Assembly: GCA_947178045.1 (NCBI GenBank)
Contig: CAMWWR010000055.1
Coordinates: 1 to 8,573, forward strand
Reading direction: 5' to 3'
DNA: 8,573 bases
Origin: an uncultured Clostridia bacterium
GTDB lineage: Bacteria > Bacillota > Clostridia > Lachnospirales > Lachnospiraceae
The translations under genes were made by a program, and so were the position numbers. The first letter of the stretch is position 1, and every line of letters starts with the position of its first letter. Under the pieces are notes generated by a model. That model was given only the letters and a program-made list of their open reading frames with translations. It did not search any database and was not told where the DNA came from. Below, in pieces: positions 1 to 8,040 of the stretch.

Positions 1-99
1 GTCATGCACAAAATCGTTGTACATTGTATAATCGCCAATTTTAATTCTGTCATTGTTAACCACATTTTTTAAATAAACTGTTTGGGTATCCCATATCTC
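1..99 (-). CDS. Vat/CatB-type xenobiotic O-acetyltransferase, N-terminal fragment, no start codon visible (possible pseudogene)
   Basis: The 33 codons from 99 down to 1 read EIWDTQTVYLKNVV, then NNDRIKIGDYTMYNDFVHD, and run off the window. This matches the N-terminus of hexapeptide-repeat (left-handed beta-helix) acetyltransferases of the streptogramin/chloramphenicol type: a Trp-Asp-rich lead-in, then xxYLKNV and the characteristic IxxGDYTxYxDF segment. Known members transfer acetyl from acetyl-CoA to a hydroxyl of a small molecule; some give antibiotic resistance, but many have unknown substrates. The frame is open, but a TAA at 102-100 stands directly in front of the first conserved residue. 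No ATG, GTG or TTG lies between them, and the first in-frame ATG falls inside the conserved core. The gene therefore seems to have lost its start, or depends on an unusual start. The family call rests on a short stretch and memory of the family. Confidence 0.55.
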
Positions 100-414
100 T
101 TACCGTTCTAACGACTTCTCAATCTTCTGTTTCTGCTCTTTCAAGTCATTTTGCTTCTCATACAGATTATTTCGCTCTTTGCACAGTTCTTTCATGCGCT
201 CCAACTGCTCCCTCACTCCCCCTCGGCAATCCGGCGCTATCTTCTTATATTCTCTAGTCAGATTGCGAATTGCATTGTTATTTGTTTTAATCTGCTCCGA
301 CACGCATATCCAATCAATCAGGTTCCGTACTTCCATATCTGTATCATACAATTCTGTTTCTGTCAGAATCTTTGCACACAGCCGCATCATGACTTTCCTT
401 TTCATATCCATCAT
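100..414 (-). CDS. small hypothetical protein with C-terminal coiled coil
   Basis: A 104-residue reading frame that I do not recognise. The first half (about residues 9-50) is mixed, with RLCAKILTETELYDTDMEVR and LIDWICVSEQI. From about residue 60 it is a highly charged Glu/Lys/Gln heptad-like helix (REQLERMKELCKERNNLYEK, then KQKIEKSLER), very probably a coiled coil. There is no signal peptide or membrane segment. The ATG at 414 has no Shine-Dalgarno. A start at ATG 390-388 (96 residues) looks better, because AAAAGGAAA lies just upstream. A plausible promoter sits at 489-459, after the guaA terminator, so it would be its own transcription unit. It is AT-rich compared with the genes to its right. 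Its stop codon directly abuts, in the same frame, an acetyltransferase fragment. It may be a real small accessory gene or the tail of a decayed one. Confidence 0.42.
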   Translation of the reverse strand: MMDMKRKVMMRLCAKILTETELYDTDMEVRNLIDWICVSEQIKTNNNAIRNLTREYKKIAPDCRGGVREQLERMKELCKERNNLYEKQNDLKEQKQKIEKSLER

Positions 415-458
415 CAGCGGAATGTTGACAATATGCTTTTTTGCATTAACAATTAGTG

Positions 459-489
459 ATTATAATAATTACAGCCATTTTAGAGCCAA
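459..489 (-). promoter_or_regulatory. candidate sigma-A promoter for the small coiled-coil ORF
   Basis: On the minus strand TTGGCT (489-484) is followed after 16 bases by TATTAT (467-462). The overlapping TATAAT (464-459) is a better -10 but would have a 19-base spacer. It lies just past the guaA terminator and about 50-70 bases before the possible starts of the coiled-coil ORF, where a promoter would be expected. This is a motif match by eye only. Confidence 0.35.
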
Positions 490-491
490 CA

Positions 492-537
492 GGTATAAAA
501 CAATCCCGGAAATGCCCAATTTATCAGCATTTCCAGG
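492..537 (-). terminator. intrinsic terminator of guaA
   Basis: On the minus strand, 10 bases after the guaA stop, CCTGGAAATGC (537-527) pairs with GCATTTCCGGG (515-505). The stem is 11 bp with one G-T pair and an 11-base loop. It is followed directly by a T-rich run, ATTGTTTTAT (504-495). Strength, position and polarity all fit a Rho-independent terminator ending the guaA transcript. Confidence 0.85.
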
Positions 538-547
538 ATTCTATCCT

Positions 548-2089
548 TTATTCGAACTCAATCGTCGCCGGCGGCTTCCCCGTACAATCATACAGCACCC
601 GATTCACCCCTTTGACCTCATTCACGATCCTGTTCGCGACCTTCCCGAGCACTTCCCACGGAATTGGTGCACTCTCCGCCGTCATAAAATCGCTCGTCGT
701 CACCGCGCGCAGCGCCACGGCGTAATCGTAGGTTCTCTCATCGCCCATGACTCCGACGCTTCTCATATTCGTCAGCACCGCGAAGTACTGCCCGAGTCCT
801 TTGTCCACGCCGGCCTTTGCGATCTCCTCGCGGTAGATTGCATCCGCGTCCTGTACGATTCGTACCTTCTCCGCCGTCACCTCCCCGATGATGCGGATGC
901 CAAGCCCCGGGCCCGGAAACGGCTGGCGGAATACAAGATGCTCCGGGATGCCGAGCTCCAGACCTGCCTTGCGCACCTCGTCCTTGAAGAGCAGGCGCAG
1001 CGGTTCAATGATTTCCTTGAAGTCGACGCAGTCCGGCAGACCGCCGACATTGTGATGGGATTTGATGACCGCGGATTTGCCGAGACCGCTCTCGATCACG
1101 TCCGGGTAGATCGTGCCCTGAACGAGGTAGTCCACCGCGCCGATTTTTTTCGCTTCCTCCTCAAATACGCGGATGAATTCCTCGCCGATAATCTTACGCT
1201 TCTGCTCCGGCTCGGTTGCGCCCGCCAGACGGGAATAAAAGCGTTCCTGAGCGTTGACGCGAATGAAGTTCAACTCATAAGGGCCGTTCGGGCCAAAGAC
1301 CGCCTCAACCTCGTCTCCCTCGTTTTTGCGCAGCAGGCCGTGATCGACAAAGACACAGGTGAGCTGACTGCCGATCGCCTTTGAGAGCAGCACCGCGGCC
1401 ACGGAGGAATCCACGCCGCCGGACAAAGCACAGAGCACCCGGCCGCTGCCGACCTTTGCGCGCAGCTGCCGGATCGTCGTATCAACAAACGAGGACATTT
1501 TCCAGTCTCCCGTGCAGCCGCATATTTTATAGACGAAATTCGAGAGCATCTGCATACCCTGCTGCGTGTGCATGACCTCCGGGTGGAACTGCGTCGCATA
1601 GAGCCTGCGCTCCGGGCATTCCATCGCCGCCACCGGGCACACCGGCGTATGCGCCGTGGCCGTGAAGTCCTCCGGCACGCGCTCAATGTAGTCGGTGTGG
1701 CTCATCCAGCAGATCGTTTTCGCGTCAACCCCGTCAAAAAGAACAGTCGAATTATCCACATCGACCTCTGTCTTTCCGTACTCGCTGACCGGCGCGGTCG
1801 TCACACTGCCGTCAAGCGTATATGCCATCACCTGAGCGCCGTAGCATATTCCAAGGATCGGGATGCCCATTTCGAAAATCTCCTTCGGGCAGTGCGGAGA
1901 TTCCTCCCGGTAGACACTGTTCGGTCCCCCGGTAAAGATAATGCCCTTCGGATTCATTTCCCGGAGCTTGTCCGGACTCAGGGTATACGGATACACCTCA
2001 CAGTAAACATTACATTCCCTCACCCTGCGTGCAATCAGCTGATTGTACTGTCCGCCAAAATCCATTACGATGATCATTTCCTTTTCCAC
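548..2089 (-). CDS. guaA: GMP synthase (glutamine-hydrolysing)
   Basis: GuaA converts XMP to GMP using ATP and glutamine, the last step of guanine nucleotide synthesis, in the cytosol. The product is 513 residues, the normal length. The N-terminal class I glutamine amidotransferase domain (about 5-190) carries the nucleophile Cys82 in GICYGAQ and the His169/Glu171 pair in QFHPEV. The ATP pyrophosphatase domain has its P-loop SGGVDSS at 223-229. The C-terminal dimerisation domain ends in the family-typical KPPATIEFE. All catalytic residues expected are present. The frame is open upstream to 2146, but GTG 2089-2087 is preferred: AGGAGGAG lies 5 bases upstream, and [13 protein letters not shown] begins just as family members do. 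A structured leader precedes it and a strong terminator follows it. The 3' end of guaA is known elsewhere as an integration site for genomic islands; here the gene end and terminator look intact. Confidence 0.98.
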   Translation of the reverse strand: MEKEMIIVMDFGGQYNQLIARRVRECNVYCEVYPYTLSPDKLREMNPKGIIFTGGPNSVYREESPHCPKEIFEMGIPILGICYGAQVMAYTLDGSVTTAPVSEYGKTEVDVDNSTVLFDGVDAKTICWMSHTDYIERVPEDFTATAHTPVCPVAAMECPERRLYATQFHPEVMHTQQGMQMLSNFVYKICGCTGDWKMSSFVDTTIRQLRAKVGSGRVLCALSGGVDSSVAAVLLSKAIGSQLTCVFVDHGLLRKNEGDEVEAVFGPNGPYELNFIRVNAQERFYSRLAGATEPEQKRKIIGEEFIRVFEEEAKKIGAVDYLVQGTIYPDVIESGLGKSAVIKSHHNVGGLPDCVDFKEIIEPLRLLFKDEVRKAGLELGIPEHLVFRQPFPGPGLGIRIIGEVTAEKVRIVQDADAIYREEIAKAGVDKGLGQYFAVLTNMRSVGVMGDERTYDYAVALRAVTTSDFMTAESAPIPWEVLGKVANRIVNEVKGVNRVLYDCTGKPPATIEFE

Positions 2090-2094
2090 GGCTG

Positions 2095-2102
2095 CTCCTC
2101 CT
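2095..2102 (-). promoter_or_regulatory. guaA ribosome binding site (decides a GTG start)
   Basis: AGGAGGAG on the minus strand sits 5 bases before GTG 2089. It rules against the upstream in-frame ATG at 2146, which has no such site and would add 19 residues unlike any GuaA N-terminus. Confidence 0.85.
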
Positions 2103-2158
2103 GTACAAATCTCATTTGCAGATGAATGATTTGAAAACCGGTTCAAAATGCTGCAAAT
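2101..2158 (-). promoter_or_regulatory. guaA 5' leader with two competing stems next to the Shine-Dalgarno
   Basis: In the minus-strand transcript ATTTGCAG (2158-2151) is perfectly complementary to CTGCAAAT (2121-2114). Between them TTTGAA and TTCAAA can form a second, inner stem around CCGGTT. The same CTGCAAAT can instead pair with ATTTGTACAG (2110-2101), giving a short hairpin with a GAG loop and a two-base bulge. That alternative uses the first two bases of the Shine-Dalgarno. The pairings are visible; a regulatory role is inferred. It does not match the purine riboswitch core that I know. Confidence 0.35.
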
Positions 2159-2391
2159 AGCCTTTTAATTTTCTGTCCTCGCATACCGCAAGAGCTCTGC
2201 GGTAGCTTTGTCCCCATTCTACTACAAACCTGTTAATTCTTCCAGCAGAAAATAGCGTTTTCTCAATCTCCCCACGGAATAATGCCTCTGCACAGAAACA
2301 GACGCTCCCCACCTATGCGATTCCCGCGCCCCGCTGTAACCTATCCGCTCTGACGGCTCTCCTCCATGCAGCCTGCCGCCCTGCTTCTGTT

Positions 2392-2811
2392 TCACAGCTC
2401 CGCTTTTATTTTTTCGATCATCTCCCGGTATTCTTCCTCGGTGAGGAAGGTTTTGCCCGGATTCATCTGGAAGGTGCCGCCCCATTCATCCCCGTCTTTA
2501 TATTTTGGAACCAGATGAATGTGCAAATGGCAGCCCGTATCGCCGTAGGCACCGTAATTCAACTTGTCCGGGTGGAATGCCGCGTGGATGGCACGCGCCG
2601 CCCGGGCCACGTCTGCCATAAAGGCATTTCTTTCCTCGTCGCTGATATCCACGATCTCGCTCACATGATCTCTGTAAGCCACAATACATCTGCCCGGCTT
2701 GCTCTGCTCCTTAAACAGAATCAGGCTGCTCACGTTCAATTCGCAGATAAATATGCCGAATTTCTCAAGCAGCTCCCCTCTCATGCAATAACCACAATCC
2801 TGTGCTTTCAT
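2392..2811 (-). CDS. HIT family protein (histidine triad nucleotide hydrolase/transferase)
   Basis: HIT proteins are small cytosolic dimers that cleave nucleotide phosphoramidates, adenylylated compounds or dinucleoside polyphosphates through a nucleotidyl-histidine intermediate. The product has 139 residues, the usual size. The triad HLHIHLV is at 95-101 with His97 as the expected nucleophile, and the family-typical LNYGAYGD precedes it at 84-91. Cys6 and Cys9 near the N-terminus resemble the CxxC half of the zinc site found in many bacterial HIT proteins. The frame is open to 2862, but ATG 2811 is chosen because GAGAGGG lies 6 bases upstream and the longer N-terminus would read into a repeat element. 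The substrate cannot be told from sequence. The repeat element ends about 35 bases upstream and may carry or disturb its promoter. Confidence 0.95.
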   Translation of the reverse strand: MKAQDCGYCMRGELLEKFGIFICELNVSSLILFKEQSKPGRCIVAYRDHVSEIVDISDEERNAFMADVARAARAIHAAFHPDKLNYGAYGDTGCHLHIHLVPKYKDGDEWGGTFQMNPGKTFLTEEEYREMIEKIKAEL

Positions 2812-2846
2812 TGTTTTCCCTCTCTTTCTGATATTCATGTATTTAT

Positions 2847-3013
2847 GAAAGCGCTGATGCATTTTATCCGTTAAGAAAATGCTGATTAAAGTATTTCCTT
2901 AACGAATTTGTCCCGCGAAACAGCGTATTTCCCGGCAAATCCGTAAGCCTCTGTAAAGAGGTTTTGCATCCTGTCGGAGGCTTTGGGGAAGTGATAATTT
3001 AATCAGCGCTTCC
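2847..3013. repeat. small repeat element with imperfect terminal inverted repeats (MITE-like)
   Basis: This fills most of the gap between the HD and HIT genes. Its left end GAAAGCGCTGAT (2847-2858) is mirrored at the right end, which reads GGAAGCGCTGATTAAATTAT on the minus strand from 3013. A third copy, GAAAATGCTGATTAAAGTAT (2875-2894), follows the left end directly; 2847-2874 and 2875-2902 agree at 18 of 28 positions as a tandem pair. Inside, CGTTAAG (2869-2875) and CTTAACG (2898-2904) close a ~12-bp hairpin, and AAGCCTC (2945-2951) pairs with GAGGCTT (2977-2983). There is no coding capacity. The right end abuts the stop codon of the HD gene. I see no clear target-site duplication. The repeats are visible; mobility is inferred. 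Confidence 0.5.
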
Positions 3014-3595
3014 TTAATTCAGCTCATCCAGTGTTTTCTCGTAGGCGGGCAGAAAATCGCGCATGAAATCGTTCGCCTCCGGGAGCCCCATCGTCACCAG
3101 CGCTTTCGTGATCGTTTCCTTCGCGCTGCGGAATTCCGTATTGCCTGCCTTGCCCTCCTCGATGCATTTGATCAGCGCCGAAAGCTTGTCCGCCGCCTTA
3201 ACCAGCCGGCAAAGATACTCCTCGCCCTCCTCCGGAAAAAAAATGCCCTCGTAGTCCGGGCGCAGCTCCCCCGGCAGCATCGCGAGCAGCTGCCTAGCCG
3301 CCTTGTTCTCGATATCCTTGAATGCCCCCTGGATGCTCGCGTTGTAATATTTGATCGGGGTCGGCATATCGCCGGTGATAATCTCGGTCGCATCGTGGTA
3401 CAGGCCGATGAGCGCCGCCCGCTCCGCGTTCAGCTGCTTGCCGTAGCGGCGGTTGCCGATCACCGCCAGTGCGTGCGCCAGCATCGCCACCTCGAGGGAA
3501 TGCTCACTGATATTCTCCTTGATCGAATTGCGCATGAGCGCCCAGCGCTCGATATATTTCATTCTTGACAGCATTGCGTAAAAATCCTGCTCCAT
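3014..3595 (-). CDS. YfbR-like HD-domain 5'-deoxynucleotidase
   Basis: The protein has 193 residues and resembles E. coli YfbR along its length. That enzyme hydrolyses deoxynucleoside 5'-monophosphates to deoxynucleosides with a divalent metal, trimming the dNMP pool. The HD metal ligands are visible: His32 in SEHSLEVAMLAHAL, the His67-Asp68 pair in LYHDATE, and Asp136 in KAADKLSALIKCIEE. The substrate-side motif GDMPTPIKYYN is at 75-85. Arg17 in IERWALMRN matches the arginine YfbR uses near the phosphate. ATG 3595 is chosen because AGGAGG lies 8 bases upstream; the in-frame ATG six codons earlier overlaps that site. It is separated from the winged-helix gene by 187 bases and from the HIT gene by the repeat element. 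Activity is inferred from family membership; substrate preference may differ. Confidence 0.92.
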   Translation of the reverse strand: MEQDFYAMLSRMKYIERWALMRNSIKENISEHSLEVAMLAHALAVIGNRRYGKQLNAERAALIGLYHDATEIITGDMPTPIKYYNASIQGAFKDIENKAARQLLAMLPGELRPDYEGIFFPEEGEEYLCRLVKAADKLSALIKCIEEGKAGNTEFRSAKETITKALVTMGLPEANDFMRDFLPAYEKTLDELN

Positions 3596-3782
3596 AATCC
3601 TTTCCTCCTGCACATTGCAGCATACCCTCCGGATATATCACACACATTTCTGGGTTTCCGCCGGGCACATATCTTCCTTTTCCTCCGACAAATGCACATA
3701 ATTTGCCAAAGAAACGGTTCTCCACATTCCAGTGTGGTTCCTCCGCTCAGGCGAATCAGCACCGGCATAATGTTTGACAACA

Positions 3783-4904
3783 CTATGCCATGTCCTTCCA
3801 CTCCATCCTTGCAATCTCTTTATACAGCTGTGCAGCGCTGTTTTCAATTACCTTCCTGTCTTTATCCGAAATTCTTTCAAACAGCTCAAAAATCATCTTC
3901 TTATTCTTCTTCCGCCAGCGCCCGACCACTCTTCCGTCCAGCAGGATCGGCGGCATCACGATTCCGGCGAGGTTGAAAATCCCCCGCAGGTGCTCCTGTG
4001 GCAGAAAGAGGCTTTCTTCCTTTTTGTATCCGAGCATCAGCTGGTCAAAGCCCGCCAAAAGCACACACCTCGGGATATCCGGGACATTTCCGGGCAGCTC
4101 CCCGAGATAAAAAAATTCCTTGCCATCCGCCTCGATCTTTTCCAACGGCAGCTTCGCCATAAGTTCCTTTGCGCGCGCCTGCGTGCAGTGGTAGTAATAT
4201 GTAAAATCCCGGATGGTCGCGGGAGCGAAATGCTCAAAGTATCTCCGCGCAATCTCGACATCGGCGTCCTCGCTGTCCATAGGGACATAATCGGGAGAAA
4301 GCATGAATTCCTTCCTTTCGCAGACCCTGTAGCATAAAAAGCCCCGCTCGCAGAGCTCCCGCATTCCGCCGCCCCAGGCGTTGAACATGGAGTCATTTTC
4401 CGGCTGCATCATGCCATTTTCAAAGCAGGCCTGCTTTAATTCCTCCCTGGTATGGATGCCCTCCGCAATTTTTTGCCGGATCAGCTGTGAGAAATATTTC
4501 TGACGCTCCGGCGAAAGCGTCCATGCAGATCCGTTTTTCCGGTATTCCTCTGCCTGCTCCGCATAAGCTTCCTTTGCCTGCACATACTGATATGCCGCTT
4601 CGCTGAAAATGCCGTAGCCCTTAAACTCCTCGCTGTGATACAGTGCCGCATTATTCTGAAACAGCGACAGATCATCCTCGTTGAAGGCATGAACGGTTCC
4701 CCGAACCGTCCAGTTTTTTACCAGTCCGTCCCCAAAATTTTGCGGGGTAATTTCTTCCTTGCAGCGTATTTTCAGCCCGTAATAGACATTTGACATAAAC
4801 TGCGCCTGCAAACCGTTCAGATCATGGCAGACCGTATGCTTGTCCGATGGATCTGTGATATGCTGGCGGTACAGGCACAGCTGTTTAATTTCATCGATAT
4901 CCAT
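3783..4904 (-). CDS. winged-helix DNA-binding protein, AlkZ/YcaQ (HTH_42) superfamily, probable DNA glycosylase of the QxQ type
   Basis: 373 residues, about the size of this superfamily (three tandem winged-helix folds, Pfam HTH_42). Visible hallmarks are LNGLQAQFMSNVYYGL at 29-44, WTVRGTVHAF at 65-74, LLAGFDQLMLGYK from 282 and LLDGRVVGRWR from 321. Characterised members are DNA glycosylases: Streptomyces AlkZ unhooks interstrand crosslinks made by azinomycin, and E. coli YcaQ/AlkX removes alkylated bases. In AlkZ the catalytic motif is Gln-x-Gln; YcaQ-type proteins have Gln-x-Asp. Here Gln33-Ala-Gln35 fits the AlkZ-like class. Gene position just downstream of uvrA agrees with a repair role. 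ATG 4904 has only a weak GGG-type ribosome binding site (GAGATGGG), but MDIDEIKQLCLYRQ is a normal start for the family. The substrate is unknown, and a purely DNA-binding role cannot be excluded. Confidence 0.88.
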   Translation of the reverse strand: MDIDEIKQLCLYRQHITDPSDKHTVCHDLNGLQAQFMSNVYYGLKIRCKEEITPQNFGDGLVKNWTVRGTVHAFNEDDLSLFQNNAALYHSEEFKGYGIFSEAAYQYVQAKEAYAEQAEEYRKNGSAWTLSPERQKYFSQLIRQKIAEGIHTREELKQACFENGMMQPENDSMFNAWGGGMRELCERGFLCYRVCERKEFMLSPDYVPMDSEDADVEIARRYFEHFAPATIRDFTYYYHCTQARAKELMAKLPLEKIEADGKEFFYLGELPGNVPDIPRCVLLAGFDQLMLGYKKEESLFLPQEHLRGIFNLAGIVMPPILLDGRVVGRWRKKNKKMIFELFERISDKDRKVIENSAAQLYKEIARMEWKDMA

Positions 4905-4928
4905 AATTTTCCCATCTCAACTCGGTTT

Positions 4929-4957
4929 GGGAAACGCTGAATAAAGTAATTGCTCCC
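4929..4957. repeat. single dispersed copy of the GCTGAnTAAA repeat unit
   Basis: The plus strand reads GGGAAACGCTGAATAAAGTA, then ATTGCTCCC. It matches the right end of the 2847-3013 element (read on the minus strand from 3014) at 20 of 29 positions, with 16 of the first 20 identical. It also starts and ends with complementary GGGA/TCCC. It lies in the 164-base gap between uvrA and the winged-helix gene, 25 bases upstream of the latter's start, so it falls in that gene's leader. No partner end in inverse orientation is visible in the gap. Confidence 0.4.
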
Positions 4958-5068
4958 TCTATCATTACGGCCTTTCCCTTTGATGCAAAGCTGCTCCTGA
5001 AAATCCACACAACACGATTCCGCAGAGTGTCCGTCTCCCTCCGCCTCACATCCTGCCCCGAATACTGT

Positions 5069-7896
<2,828 letters not shown>

Positions 7897-7900
<4 letters not shown>

Positions 7901-7947
7901 GTTGATCCCCATTTCTGCAAGGCGGATTCCGCCTTCCCTTTCCTCAT
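7897..7947 (-). other. 16-codon ORF overlapping the uvrA start (possible coupling peptide)
   Basis: ATG 7947-7945 opens a frame reading [16 protein letters not shown], whose TGA (7899-7897) overlaps the uvrA ATG as ATGA. GGTGGTG lies upstream at a plausible distance for ribosome binding. The uvrA start itself has only a weak site, so ribosomes ending this frame could re-initiate on uvrA. The arrangement is visible; translation is inferred and could be chance. Confidence 0.2.
7919..7935. repeat. 17-bp perfect palindrome in the uvrA leader
   Basis: AAGGCGGA-T-TCCGCCTT, two 8-base perfect arms around one base, 19 bases from the uvrA ATG. It could be a protein-binding site. As RNA it could only fold with mismatched central bases, because there is no loop. 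It does not resemble the gram-positive LexA box (GAAC-N4-GTTC). Confidence 0.35.
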
Positions 7948-8040
7948 TTTCACCACCGCAGCCCGCACTTTCCCGAAACCTCCCGGAATTCCCAGTGTAC
8001 ATAATATCTGCTTTTTGCATCGGAGAAGCCAACCAGTTCT

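Larger units (their letters stand above)
2090..2391. other. 302-base spacer between the HIT gene and guaA
   Basis: No convincing gene. On the minus strand it holds, in order: GAAACAGA (2393-2386, overlapping the HIT stop), complementary to TCTGTTTC (2302-2295) about 84 bases on; a weak -10-like TAGAAT (2221-2216) without a good -35; a hairpin TACCGCA-GAGCTCT-TGCGGTA (2204-2184; 7-bp stem, 7-base loop, no T-run); and then the guaA leader pairings. A 66-codon GTG-initiated frame crosses it (2312-2112) but has no ribosome binding site. A guaA promoter probably lies here, but I cannot place it firmly. Confidence 0.5.

Noticed and set aside
425..430. Perfect -35-like TTGACA on the plus strand
   Set aside because: No acceptable -10 stands 16-18 bases downstream (AACAAT at best), and no plus-strand gene follows.
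2131..2142. GAACCGGTTTTC in the guaA leader as a LexA/SOS box
   Set aside because: It misses the second half-site of GAAC-N4-GTTC by one base, is not near a repair gene start, and is better explained as part of the leader hairpin.
2112..2312. 66-codon minus-strand frame in the HIT-guaA gap
   Set aside because: It needs a GTG start without a ribosome binding site, ends in the guaA leader hairpin, and has no recognisable similarity.
2812..2862. HIT gene starting at 2862 or 2838
   Set aside because: Neither ATG has a ribosome binding site, and the added residues come from the flank of the repeat element. ATG 2811 has GAGAGGG 6 bases upstream.
2847..2902. Two 28-base tandem repeats as the start of a CRISPR array
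   Set aside because: The copies are directly adjacent with no spacer, agree at only 18 of 28 positions, and a third copy is inverted. No cas genes are present.
2948..2965. Small hairpin followed by TTTT on the plus strand as a terminator
   Set aside because: No plus-strand gene ends there. The hairpin is one of the internal structures of the 2847-3013 repeat element.
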